From: Chloranthus sessilifolius
Taxonomy: Eukaryota; Streptophyta; Magnoliopsida; Chloranthales; Chloranthaceae
DNA length: 64,000 nucleotides
Reading direction: 5' to 3'
Assembly (NCBI GenBank): GCA_021018995.1
Contig: CM037592.1
Span: 74,837,301 to 74,901,300 of the forward strand
The first letter of the stretch is position 1. The number at the start of each line of letters is the position of its first letter. The translations under genes and the position numbers were made by a program. The notes under the pieces were generated by a model, which did no database searches, was not told where the DNA came from, and saw only the letters and a program-made list of their open reading frames with translations. Positions 45,784 through 56,683 of this stretch are shown here, in pieces.

Positions 45784-46986
45784 TTACTCGTCTGTCCTCT
45801 CCACTCTTTGATCATCACCTCCGGCTCTAGAACTAGATCAACCCGATGTGTACTCCCGCGCTATCGTGATGAGTGGAGCGGCAGTGGTAGGGTACGCATG
45901 CCGCATCAGGTCCACCAGCATGGCTTCATGGAAATCCAATCATCTGTTCAAAGCTTCCATCTGCCGACTGAATTCTGCCATGGTGAGAATATCGTCTGAG
46001 GCGTGTAACAACTGAGTTGAAGCATGCTGGGGTGGAGGTTCCAACTGTTGAGGTGCTTCTTCTTGCTGAGCCAATTCATCCTGACTGTGTTCTGCTACGT
46101 GGTGATAGTGTCGATCTATGACACTTTTCTTGAGCTTCTGGTAGCTTAGATTCTAATCCTCCAATCTATACTGCTTAACATTATCGGTCCACTGCGGCTC
46201 ATTTGGAGATATTTCATAATTGTCATCTGCATCCTCATATTCTTCTATCATTCAGGTTATGAGGCAAGCATACGACAACAAGTGCTAGGGTTTCTTCCTC
46301 ACCTCTAACATTTGCTCAGGTGCATACTTTATTCCTTCGAACAACATTTCTGGTGCACTTAACCAACGGTCCTCGTGAGCGACGAACAGAGCCTGCTGAA
46401 ACACTCCCACTCTTTCAAGGTCATGTCTTATAGGGTATAGATTACACCTCATGACCATGTCTAGCGTCCACATATCCACAGGTAATTGCAATCTCCATAC
46501 TGATCAACCGGTCTTTCTTGCCATAATTTTTTGGAAAGGCACTTTCTCAGAGCACGGTTCCAACAGAACTTTATCCTTAACAACGTATAGGGGGCATTCC
46601 ATTGGATTGTCTATGTGTTTGACGTCGAATTCAAACACTCTACCATCAATCTTAGTTCAAAGGTTGCCTGTGTTTTCCATATGGTAAAAATTCTGGTAGA
46701 AGAGTTTAACCAGCCTCGGGTAGTAGTACTTGTGAAACGACTCGAGCAAAGGTTTCAACCCCGCCGTTGTGATGTAGTTAAATGACCAATGAATCTTGTC
46801 TCAGTCCTCTAAAAGGTCATAATTGAATGACCATTCAATCTCGAATCCTTTTGAATTCCACCATGCCATGGGTTGTTCTCTTGGGGGTGGTGGAGGATTG
46901 ATCTTGGGTCATTTTGACGAAGCAACTTTCGAAGCGGGGTGCTTCAAAGTCGGTATCTTAGTGGCCATCTTCTTTTTGGATGCCAT
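45784..46986 (-). pseudogene. W additional ORF (aORF)
   Basis: The start MASKKKMATKIPT is followed by a Pro run and GFEIEWSFNYDLLED, AGLKPLLESFHKYYYPRLV, KLFYQNFY, the RVFEFDVKHIDNPMEC segment, LQLPVDMWTLDMVMRCNLY and FQQALFVAHEDRWLSAPEM. A C-terminal part has RLED-NLSYQKLKKSV, a Gln/Pro-rich stretch and an acidic end near 45784. About seven stops interrupt it. It aligns with E1, E5 and Z throughout. Function unknown. Confidence 0.75.
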
Positions 46987-47191
46987 TGAGAGAGACATCA
47001 AAATCTAAAAGGCTAAGGTAGGGTCTACCTTTTTGTCGTGAGAACAAGGAACATGGGAATGCATGAGAGAAGGTGGAGTCTTCGACGTTGATCGATGAAG
47101 AATACCGACGAGTTTCTCGCTGGAAGAAGAATCGAAAGTCCTTTTCTTGGATTCAAAAACCGTATGAAATGAGAAAAGGAAACCGTGCAAT

Positions 47192-47402
47192 GCTTATATA
47201 ATGCAAAAATCACTCGCGTGATTTCCAAATTCATTCAAGCAAAAATCAGTTTACACTGAGCCGCTTGAAAATTCGCCAGAGCAATTTCCATGAGAAAGAT
47301 TTGGCCTGGAAAAATCTCTCGAGTGATTTATTTTAATGCTGTCTAGAGGCTTTTTTTGAAGAATTCGCTCAAGCAATTTCCAAAATCCGCTCGAGCAAAT
47401 TG
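47192..47402 (-). promoter_or_regulatory. W internal promoter-like region: motif cluster and TATA box
   Basis: In element orientation, CTCGAG-type words (tttgctcgagcgg, attgcttgagcg, cactcgagag, attgctctgg, atcacgcgag) span 47402-47211 and end at a TATA box TATATAAGC (47200-47192), about 205 bases before the additional ORF start. The words equal those in the Z LTR. The layout suggests separate transcription of the ORF. The remaining noncoding sequence to 47611 shows nothing else. Confidence 0.6.
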
Positions 47403-47611
47403 ACCCATTAGAGAAAAATCAAAATAAACAAAATATATATATGTCAGTTGAAATATAGAAAATAAACAACATAATCGGTTCAAGCAAACTCAATCGTAAG
47501 GCGAACAAAATTTTAATAAACCAAGCAAACTAAAGCAAACTAAAACCTAACAAAGCAAATAGACTAAACCTAAAACAAAACATGAAATAAAAACTAAAAC
47601 CAAAATGAAAT

Positions 47612-48704
47612 TCAACGACCCCGACACGCCCTCTTCGAACTACCGCCAAATGAAACTTTATCAGGAACGATTGTAGCCCACCAAGCCGCAAAATCATGAA
47701 AGGTGGGCACTTCCAACATCCCAAGAGAATAGTAACACTAAGAAATCCATCGACTAATAGCTTCATTAAGCATCCTTGTATCCCTCAATGGAACATTTTC
47801 ACACAAACCATGATTAAGCGGATTATGAGTGACCAGAACAATAATTTGCATTAGCCCAAACTAACGCACACATCTATTAGGTCTGTAAAGTTCAAAGCAC
47901 GAAGCACCTACCAAGATCAAAGGATCATTCCTCACAACTCCAAAATCCCTACCTCTCAACCAAACCGACATCCATGTCCTGAGCCCTGAAAAATCAATGT
48001 CATCGAATATAGCTCAATAGCTCACTAGGCTCGTATCCTTTACAGCACGGAAAGGATATCTATGAGCCACAGGAAAGGCTTCAGGGACATAGAATAAGTT
48101 TGGATCTCGGACCAAGAAGTGTTGACGAAGCCATGTTTGAAGAAAGATCAGACTACCTTCAAAATTCATAACCATATCATGAACCCTACACCACCATCCT
48201 CTATAGAGAAAAGCTAGAATTATCGCAGAAAGAGAAGATCGCTCAAGGTTTCCAAACGCACGAAACAAACCCATATGTGCCATGTCTAGAGTACTCCTAC
48301 CATTTGAAAAGAGGAGCTCACCACACAAACATGCTATGAATGAGTGCCTAAAGCTAGGAAAATTACAGCTCCCTGGCTCTGCACTCGCAAATCCTCTTGT
48401 GTAATGGAAAAGGGTCTCTAGGCTGACCTCGCCACCTTCAGCAACTCCATGAAGCTCCAGGGACTCGTCAGTAAACCAAGTAAGGACATCAATGACATTA
48501 GGAGAACTACTAATGATTAACATACGGAACAACTTAGTAGCTTCTATATTCTCGCAACAAATACCCCTAATCATATCAACCTCAGAAATCGAAGGAGTTA
48601 ATTCCCCACACCTAAAGAAGAAAGTATTTGTTTCAGGGCACCACCATTAACAAGCTACCTCGATGAGTTCCCAATCGATCCACACATTAAGGAGACTAGG
48701 TAAT
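47612..48704 (-). pseudogene. Plant-mobile-domain (PMD) gene fragment
   Basis: About 364 codons on the minus strand in one frame with stops near 48655, 48014, 47860 and 47750. Recognisable blocks: SLLNVWIDWELIEVAC, WWCPETNTFFFRCGELTPS (the 'PETHTF ... GEMTPTL' start of PMD), FPSFRHSFIACLCGELLFSNG, SLSAIILAFLYRG, GSLIFLQTWLRQHF and LNEAISRWIS with YYSLGMLEVPTFHDFAAWW near the end. PMD proteins occur in plant transposons and in MAIN-type silencing factors. Here it lies upstream of the W additional ORF. T is inserted near its N-terminus. Confidence 0.75.
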
Positions 48705-50195
48705 TGATTAGTCACATAATATACCATTTTATCACCCTTAACTTAGTGATGCTAGGACTTAGTTTGCTACTAATAAGTTAACGATGTACAAATATTAAGG
48801 AAAATCAGTTTAAGGGAGCTAAAATGTTAATCTTCATCAAAATGAACTCAAAAAGAGCAATAAAAGATGATTAACCATAAAAAGATGATTTGCTATATAC
48901 TGAGAACTAAAAAATTATGAAAAGATGATTGAGCACTGCTACTAAAGAAGAAAATGAGAAATCGTAATTTACGATTTCCTAAAAGACGTTCAAGAAGCTG
49001 AAGCGATACAGAATGAAAAGCGATGAATCGTAATCCAGAGAATCACCCAGAGAGGAAGTTATGAAAGATAGAAAATTGTGATTTATGATTTGCCAGAAAA
49101 AGAGACAAAAAGAGATAATCGTGATTCACGATTATAATTATGAAGCTTCCTGTTCAGTATCACTGCTGCTGATCATGTGAAGATTCCACCTCCATGAACA
49201 GAATTCGAAGAACTCTTGAATTAGATGTTTGGCTGATCACAGATTTGAGAAGATTGATGAAGATAGACTCCAGAAGATCTCTACTACGAAACAATCCAGA
49301 AGTACATCAACTAAAGGAAGCAAGGAACTATAAAATTAGAATTAGAGTTATATTAGGATAGTTTTATTTTTTTATTAGAATTAGAAGTCTTGTAAACTAA
49401 TTCCTTATGATCTATAAATAAGAGAGCCCGGTATAGGAATAATCATCGAAGAAATTCTCAGCATCAATTGACGACTGAGGTTAGGTTTTCTTTCGATCAA
49501 ATTTAGAGTAGATTTTTATTGCTTTGTAGATTACATATCCACGGTTTCTCAAGAGCAATTGACAATTGCAATTGTGAGCTGAAGATTAGAGTGGATATCT
49601 ATAGTTTCTCAGAAGTAATTGATGACTGCGGCTGAGGAGTGAAGGATATAATTTTTATTGCTTTCTAGTTTAGATTTTATTTTCTTTTATTTCCTGCTTT
49701 GTAAACATCTTCACATTTTAATTTGAATTGATGACTCAGATTGAGGTTTACAGATTAGTGTATGGTTTTTACTTTTCCATCTTCAGTTTTCTAGAATTTG
49801 ATTGATGCCTAAGTTTTAGGAGATTGTTGATTTGATTAAATCTGTATTTACAGGATTTTAGCATTGATTGATGACCGATTCTAGGAGACTCATTATATAG
49901 TGTAACGATACTATTTAAATTTATAAATATCCGATAGCTGAATATTGTGATTGACGACCATAATCTGAAGAAGGAGAATTAGGATTTATTTTCTTCAACT
50001 GAGTTTTAAAACAATTTTTTTATTCATATTTATCCAGTAGTTTAGGAACTTAAAAGATAAGTATAAGTTTTCATTAAAATTTAGTATAATTTAACCTATC
50101 TCTACGGGAACGATCCTTTGTTAGTATTATGATTTCCATTGTGTACTTGCAATAGGTTGAAACTTAATTAGATATACATAAAAGTAGCCCAATCA
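48705..50195 (+). repeat. T 5' LTR
   Basis: 1491 bases, TG to CA (agcccaatca), with a TATA box ctataaata at 49412-49420. Repeated phrases of the type 'caattgaYgactg' appear near 49468, 49557 and 49618. No 3' partner is found in the window. Confidence 0.75.
48960..49133. promoter_or_regulatory. T LTR motif cluster (ATCGTRATTYACGAT)
   Basis: Four near-palindromes: atcgtaatttacgat (48961-48975), gaatcgtaatcc, attgtgatttatgatt and aatcgtgattcacgatt (49117-49133). They lie 280-450 bases upstream of the LTR TATA box. Confidence 0.7.
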
Positions 50196-50201
50196 AGTTT
50201 T

Positions 50202-50221
50202 TGGCACCGTTGCCGGGGATC
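50202..50221 (+). other. T primer binding site (tRNA-Asp)
   Basis: TGGCACCGTTGCCGGGGATC matches the plant tRNA-Asp 3' complement at 19 of 20 positions. It begins six bases after the LTR. The leader 50222-50574 has no ORF. Confidence 0.95.
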
Positions 50222-50574
50222 AGCGTTTGATTATATTAATTTAAGAAAATAAATATTTGTCTTTCTCTTTTTATATTTCTTTATATTTTCAATTTTCTTT
50301 GACCACTTCTAAATCCTTTGTAGGTTTATTCGGAGTGACAAATCAAAGTTTCAACTTCCCCTGATTAGAGAAGTTTGAGGCTTTGATTTGTTTTCTCTCA
50401 CTGCTTTTTAGAATAAAAATTAAATAAAGTCAAAAATATCAAAATAAAGTTTTTCTTTTTTTGCATCACACCCGATCTCGAAGCCTAGATTTCTTCGAGT
50501 GTGATACAGAAATTGAGAGGATTTTCTGACGTAATTTTGTAGCAAACCAAAGTTCTGGAAGAGAATCTTTGACC

Positions 50575-51930
50575 ATGGCTGACGATTTGTCTATCTAGGC
50601 ACATTTCAGCCCTGTAGCTTTGACCGCGCTCTCTTGTATAGTTATACCAGAGGTGCTCGAGGGTCAAAATTATGAAATCAAGCTCCATACACTTCAATCT
50701 GTACCAACCTTTCACAGGCTTGATCTAAAAGATTCCTACTAGCATTTGAGGGACTTCATAGAGCTTTGCGTAGCGCTCCAATTATCGACTGCCAATAAAG
50801 AGGTCGTAAAACTACATTTGTTCCCATTCTCTCTCAAGGATAGGGTGAAGGCATGGTTAATTTCATTACCTGCTAGAAGTATCACCACATGGGAAGAATT
50901 GCTGTCCATGTTTTTGGGCGAGTATTTCCCAATTGGTAAAACTAACCAAATTCGTCAAGCGATTCAAGACTTTAGGCAAAAGCCAAGGGAATTATTTAAT
51001 GGGAGCTCGGCACAGATGAAGGATTTGTTATTAAAGTGTCCTCATCATGAGGCACCAAATAGGTATATAGCGCAAAGCTTTTACCAAGGATTGGCTGATA
51101 CTAACCAATCTACAGTTGATGTCGTAAGTGGAGGAGCCTTTATGTCTCAAAATGGCCAGTAGATTTGGAATTTATTCGAGAAGTTGGCCAATAACTCCAA
51201 ACAGAAGTAGGCTCTGCTCTGATCTGATCCAGAAATCACTCGCCACACCCCGCTCGCGAGGGGTAGACTTTACGATATCAACAGTGATAAAGTGAAGAAG
51301 GAGGAGGACATGAGCGCGAAAGTTTTGGCCCTTGAACGATAAATCGCAACATTAATGGCTGCCAAACTTAGCAGCCCGAATAAATCGTTGGCAAGCTACT
51401 CTAATTGCTAGACTCAGACATATACTGAAAATCCAGCTACGCCAACCCACCAAGAGGTGGTGGAAAGTGAACAAATAATGGGTTTTCAGAGGGGAGACTA
51501 GGGAAATACATAAAATCGAACATGGAGTAACCACCCTAGATTTAATTATGGTTCCACAGGAGGAGCACATCTTGCACCATCAGTTGTGCACCGTCAATTT
51601 CCCCAGACTCACGATTTCCACCAAAGACCTCAAATGCCCACTGCACAAACCCAATTTGGACCATAGAGCAATGCACCTAATGCTACAGTTGTTCAAATCC
51701 TTTGAAATTTAGAGCAATAGTTGCATCAACACTCAAAAGACCTACATTAGCTTGCTCAATTCTCTCAAGTACTTAATTCGCACACGCATTCCATTTCGAA
51801 GCTAAAAACCCAGATAGGCCAACTAGCTTCTCAAGTGGCCAAAAGGGAGAGTGGTCAATTGCCTGCATAGCCACTAAATAATCCTAGAGGACAAGTGTTC
51901 CTGGGGGAGACATTGCCTCCCCAAAATTAA
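50575..51930 (+). pseudogene. gag: T gag remnant
   Basis: Start MADDLSI, then a stop-containing N-terminus. The gag core has EVVKLHLFPFSLKDRVKAWL, SITTWEELLSMFLGEYFP and KTNQIRQAIQDF, with LKCPHHEAPNRYIAQSFYQG and VVSGGAFMSQ. After a decayed linker the tail reads ISKLKTQIGQLASQVAKRES ... NNPRGQ. About ten stops or shifts. Athila/Tat-type gag. Confidence 0.85.
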
Positions 51931-52054
51931 ATATACAAACCTCTTAGATTGTCGAGCTACTGACTCATCCGTAGCACTAATTATAAATTATGTAAACTAT
52001 TTCTTTTTTATTTTTTTAGGTACCATAATACGACCTAAATCATTAGAAAGCGAC

Positions 52055-52386
52055 AGATCGTAATATCATACCTACTGTACATTATAATGAACAATCGTAT
52101 GGATTTACGATTAATCGTAGTCATGTTTCTAGGTAAAAGCGCAGTGATTGCGATTGTTACCTACTGAAAGCTAGAATCAACCGATAATTCTAGGTTAAAA
52201 CTTACATGATGATCAGCTCAGCAAGTCATCACTGAAAGTAGGACCCACATATTTTTCAAAAGGATATGTCGGTCCCATTTTCAAAAACCATCCAAGTTTC
52301 TCCCCCCACATTCCCTTGCCTTTTCAAATCGTCCGTAATCTTAACCGTTCTCCTACCCTACCCAACCATTTTATTTTCTATATATC
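52055..52386 (+). promoter_or_regulatory. T internal motif cluster and TATA box upstream of ORF2
   Basis: Copies atcgtaatat (52056), aatcgtatgg, atttacgatt and aatcgtagtc (52092-52120), and gattgcgattg, followed by a TATA box ctatatatccc near 52378-52388, about 200 bases before the first ORF2 ATG. The words equal those in the T LTR. The rest of 51931-52590 is noncoding. Confidence 0.6.
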
Positions 52387-52590
52387 CCGTACTACCCCTA
52401 TTTTATTTTGGTAACCCTACGTACATTTCATTCTGCATTCACAAATTAGGGTTTCAATCTTCAAGGATGTAAGGTGACAATTTTAATTGTAGAGCAAAAG
52501 GGTTTCTGCAAGAAATTTTATTTAATACATGGAATTTAAGTTTAATTAATGGTGTTGTTCTAAAACTTTTATAGAAAAGAGAGTGGAAGC

Positions 52591-55222
52591 ATGATGAATA
52601 AGACAGGCAAACGACAAAGGGAAGAAGAAAGAAAAAAACAAGGTAATAGTTCTGATAACACCCTAATCATTCATCGTATCACACAGCCTGCTGCCCTTAA
52701 GGCCAAATCAAAAGCAGCAAATCCACCTGAGAAGAACCCAAATCTTTCGGGGTAGTATCAAAGAAAAGCCTCAGAACACAAATGAAACAAAATCTGTGTC
52801 TGCCCCTAAAAAGGGGCTAAAATTAGATAAAGGAAAAAAGCCAGCATCCTCTACCACACTAGCAGATAGACTCCCTACATCAATGAGACACCATATCGTG
52901 GGAACCGAGATTGCAGTGGACGTTGAGTCTTTAGAAAAATTGGAGATGAGTGGAGAAGCTATTAAATATTTCAAGGATGCCGGCCTGAATTATTTATTAG
53001 AGCCAGGAGTCACACCAGTCTATCCTAGATTGGTAAGGCTGTTTTACAAAAATATGATTAAAAGTAGCCAGGGACCATCCCCAATCCTCTCCACCAATAT
53101 CGATGGACTTTCAATCCACATTACAAAGGAAATGGTCGCCAGGGTGATGCATGCACCCTTAAAAATACCACAATTGTCCCAAGATAACCCAGAGGACAAC
53201 CTTTTAAGGATGCTATCGGATACCCTCTCTGACTTTGCCCACATGACAACAGAATTATTAGGAAAACCTCCACGGGATAGGTCCTTTTTCCTATGAAAAG
53301 ACTTGGAAGCAAAGAGTTTATCTCTATAATTCTTCAACGTGCTAATTCATAAGACCATTCACCGCACGGGTCATGGAACACAAAGAAGGGCACTATTTGC
53401 CAAGGCATTGTACTTAATGGCAAATCGCTATTGGTTCAATGTGTCCTCTTATCTTTGTGAAGTAATTACTATTGTGAGGGAAAAACTGAGTCAAGAAAAA
53501 TACTAGATGAAGAAATTGACTCTGCCATTTGTGGGCCTTATCACGAATCTACTGATGAGCATGGGGTATAGTATAGACCCCATGGAAAAAGCGTTACCAA
53601 GAATAGAGGAAGGCTTAACAATCACAGCTTATAGGAGAACTTTAGGTACTGAAAATAAAAGAAAATCCCACTAATTCCTCACACCAAAAGTATCTCCTCT
53701 ATGTCACAAGTACCATAGATTCATGTGGACCGAGAAGTGACTGCCATATAGCAGCCAGCAGAAATTGAAGCCCCAAAAGAAGTAGTCATGGAAGAAGGTG
53801 TGAGTACTTCTACTCAACTTCAGGAGAGAGCAGAGATAAGCTCTCCGGCACAAGAAAGAATAACTGAATCAAGAATCTCAGTTGCAGACCAAGCCAATCT
53901 TTACGACCCTGCTTTGGACTCACTAATAGGACCTGCTATGCCCCCTTCAACAGAGGGAGACAAACTGCCAGTTACTCCTGAGTCAGACCCTGAGAGCCCA
54001 AATGTTGAGATACACCAAGAAATTCTTTCCACAATTGATCCACAGATGACTGACATGGCTACTTTGAGCCAAATCCCTGTATCTGAAGAACCTGTTGCTC
54101 AGCCTACAATTTCAGCCTATACAAAGCAAACCCTCATAGTTCTAACTGTTGAAACAGAACAAAGCTCCGAGTTATCAAGAGAGCGGTTTACAGAATTATT
54201 AAATGGAGAAGAAGCACCCCCTAAAGATCTTCAAGTCACCACCACATCAATTCACAAGTTAGAAAGGAGATTGACGGCAGTGGAGCAATGGCAACTCATA
54301 CCTGACCCAAATCTATTGCCATTATCAGAAGTAGAAAGAAAGGTGAGAAAACTAGAGCAATAGATCTCTACAAATGCCCCACCTTTGATACAACTGCTAG
54401 GTATAGTAAGAAAATGGATAGAGGAATGTCGAGGACTAAAGAAGAGAGTCTTGGATACTACCTTGACAGCTCAAGAGCGAGCAGAAATAATAAAAGCTTG
54501 CAAAGAAAAGTTATACAAGATCAAGGTGCGAGATGGGAGCCGAAACAAAAAAACGAGTCCAAGATGCCACTTCAACCCTTCAAGCATAGATTACCCAACT
54601 ACAAGCAGAGAATAGAAGACTGAGTGAAAATCAGCTAGCTTGGGAACAAGAAAAAAAGGTGTATGAAGATAAAATGGCAGTCATACATGAAAAGTTTGGA
54701 GGGTTAATGGTACCATATGACGATGCAAAAAGTGTAAGAGAAAAAGTCCTTAAAGACTACCAGCAGAAGCTCCATCAATAGCAAAATGAAAAAGATCATC
54801 AATTGACCATAGCTGATGGGAAAATTTTACAACTGCAAGAAGCTCAAACCTCCCTAAACTCAATCAATGCAGAACAATAGTAGATCATTGAGTCCATAAC
54901 GACGAACAACTTAGTCACCGTGGCAAAAGAACAAGATAAAGCAGAAAAGCTGAGAAGTGAGATACGGTTTAAATCTGCTGTGATCAAGAAGCTGACTGAG
55001 GATTTGAAAGAGAAGGCTAATAAGGAGCAGCAGTGTAAAGATGAAACTTCTTGCCAAAGGATTGATGAAAAGGAAAACACGGATGCTGCTGAACTGTCAG
55101 TACATGGGGATTTACCTTCAGATGAAGATCAAGTGGGATATTCTACTGCTGAGGTATCTGACTTGGAAGATGACCCTACTACTTCTATTTCTACACAACA
55201 CCAATCATCAACAAGTGAGTAA
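52591..55222 (+). pseudogene. T ORF2: aORF domain, acidic linker and coiled coil
   Basis: Basic N-terminus (MMNKTGKRQREEERKK). The family core (52796-53670) has AIKYFKDAGLNYLLEPG, YPRLVRLFYKNM, THGTQRR-type and ALYLMANRYWFNVSSYLCE segments. A Ser/Glu/Pro-rich linker (53788-54363, 191 open codons) precedes a long charged helical part (54385-55222) with KLERRLTAVEQW, EERAEII-like and KAEKLRSEIRFKSAVIKKL, and a Ser/Thr-rich acidic end. Stops and shifts lie near 52757, 53296, 54363 and 54780-54880. Same domain order as X and Y ORF2. Confidence 0.7.
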
Positions 55223-56683
55223 AAGTATAACGGAACATCATAAACATCACAGGCATAATCTCAATAGATTTTTCCTAGGATTATTTTCTTTTCTGTAATT
55301 AGTTTCTTTCATTTTAGTTCTTTATATTTTTCTTTTATGTTTGATGTAAATATTCAGCAATATATAAAATTTTCTTTCTTTTAAACTAGCTTTTATTTTT
55401 GCAAACTGTGTAATTGTTACTAACTCCACTAACATCTTTGTTATTGATACTCGGAGAATAAGCCACGGCTATTTTCTCTCAAGTTTGGGGGAAAGTATAT
55501 ATTTGGTAACAAATTTTTTTCGATAAATAATTAGAGTTTTCAATAATTTTTAGGTAAAAAATTTTGTGTCCCCTATTTTTTTGCCAATGAGGGCATTGTC
55601 CAATTTAAGTTGGGGGGATACACAATTTTTGTGTAAAATAATAGTATAGTAGTAAATAGTTTTAGTTTTAGTTAATTTGTTTTGTAAAAAAGAAAAAATT
55701 TTCAAAATTTTCATTTTAGTTGATCATTACATAGGAATTATGGTAGAAAAAAATTACAATTATTGAAAAACTTACGATTGATTATAGCAGAAATTCAACA
55801 ATTCGTAAAAATGAATACTTATAATTCATGCTTAGCTTGTTGAACACTATATTAGAATGGATGTTTGAAACAATAGATTGATCTAAACTGTAAAAATTTT
55901 AGACTACAATTTCAAAATTATAAACTAGTGAGCATTTGAGTCATATTTCCTCTTTTATTCCGAGAGACTGTTTCGTTTATTCAAATCTGAAATTTTCTTC
56001 GAACTTATATAATGATATGAAATCTCATACAGCTGAATTTAGAGTCAAAATATTCTATGATACACTGATTTTTTGTCTAGAACTATCAGTATAAATATCA
56101 AAACAATAAGACATCTTTGCTAGTAAATCAAAAAGATTATCAAATGTCATCTTTTGTTAAACCAGAGCTAAAAAGCCAAAATCCCAGAATAATTTACCCT
56201 TTGAGCCCATATTAGAAGCCTAAAACCGAATTTCTTTGTATCAAAAATCAGATAAACCTTTAACCATATGTACTACCCGAAGCTTTCAACCATTAACCTT
56301 AATCATTTTTGAGATTTTAGAATGCAAAAGAAGGGGAGAACAGGGAGTGGAAGGTGTAACAAGCAAAAATAGATAAGGGGAATGGTCAAAAGGGTACAAC
56401 TGAAGAAATGAAAAAGAAAAAAATATGGGAAAGAATGAAAAATCATGAAGGACGATTTCTGAAAAAAAAATGAACGATTTTTAAGTAAAAAGCTTTCACA
56501 AAGAAGAAAAATCGTAAAATACAATTTTACATTTGAAGAAATGAGATTTATATAAAAACAATAAAAAAATGAGAAGAAGTTATCCAATTTATGGATACTT
56601 ACTGAAGAACAGAAGAAGAAGCTGAAAAGATAGGAGAAAGAAGAGCTTAATTCTTAGAAAAACTTTGAATCATTTTCTACCTT
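55223..56683 (+). other. T 3' noncoding segment
   Basis: No coding signal. Two G-rich tracts, caagtttgggggaaag (about 55479-55494) and ttaagttggggggatac (about 55606-55622), correspond to the post-ORF2 tract of X and Y. Further copies of the T word (cttacgattg near 55780, ggacgattt and aaatcgtaaaa near 56450-56520) are present. The text 'aatttaccctttgagccca' resembles Athila/Tat 3' regions. Confidence 0.6.

Larger units (their letters stand above)
44958..48704 (-). mobile_element. W: Tekay-like element remnant with PMD gene and additional ORF
   Basis: Minus-strand order: PMD pseudogene, TATA/motif region, additional ORF, 3' noncoding segment (45783-44971, no ORF), polypurine tract, then the LTR shared with Z. 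Its additional ORF and motif words match Z, so both belong to one family. It is cut on the right by T at 48704/48705. Whether pol lies beyond T cannot be seen. Confidence 0.7.
48705..56683 (+). mobile_element. T: nonautonomous Athila/Tat-like element, 3' LTR missing
   Basis: 5' LTR, near-perfect tRNA-Asp PBS, gag, ORF2 and 3' noncoding sequence, with no pol. The LTR start TGATTAGTCACATAATATACC aligns position by position with TGTTAAGACCTGAAAAGTACC of X. The insertion cuts the PMD gene; its left TSD would be GTAAT. The 3' end is cut by E5 near 56684, and that boundary is approximate. Confidence 0.75.

Noticed and set aside
45760-45999. Plus-strand ORF near 45760
   Set aside because: Antisense shadow of the C-terminal part of the W additional ORF.
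14251-50221. tRNA genes suggested by tRNA-like 3' sequences
   Set aside because: Only the terminal 10-20 bases complementary to tRNA-Asp, Met or Arg occur, always next to LTR ends; these are primer binding sites.
55600-56683. T 3' LTR
   Set aside because: No sequence matching the T LTR start (TGATTAGTCACATAATATACC) is present; the text corresponds to the internal 3' noncoding segment of X and Y.
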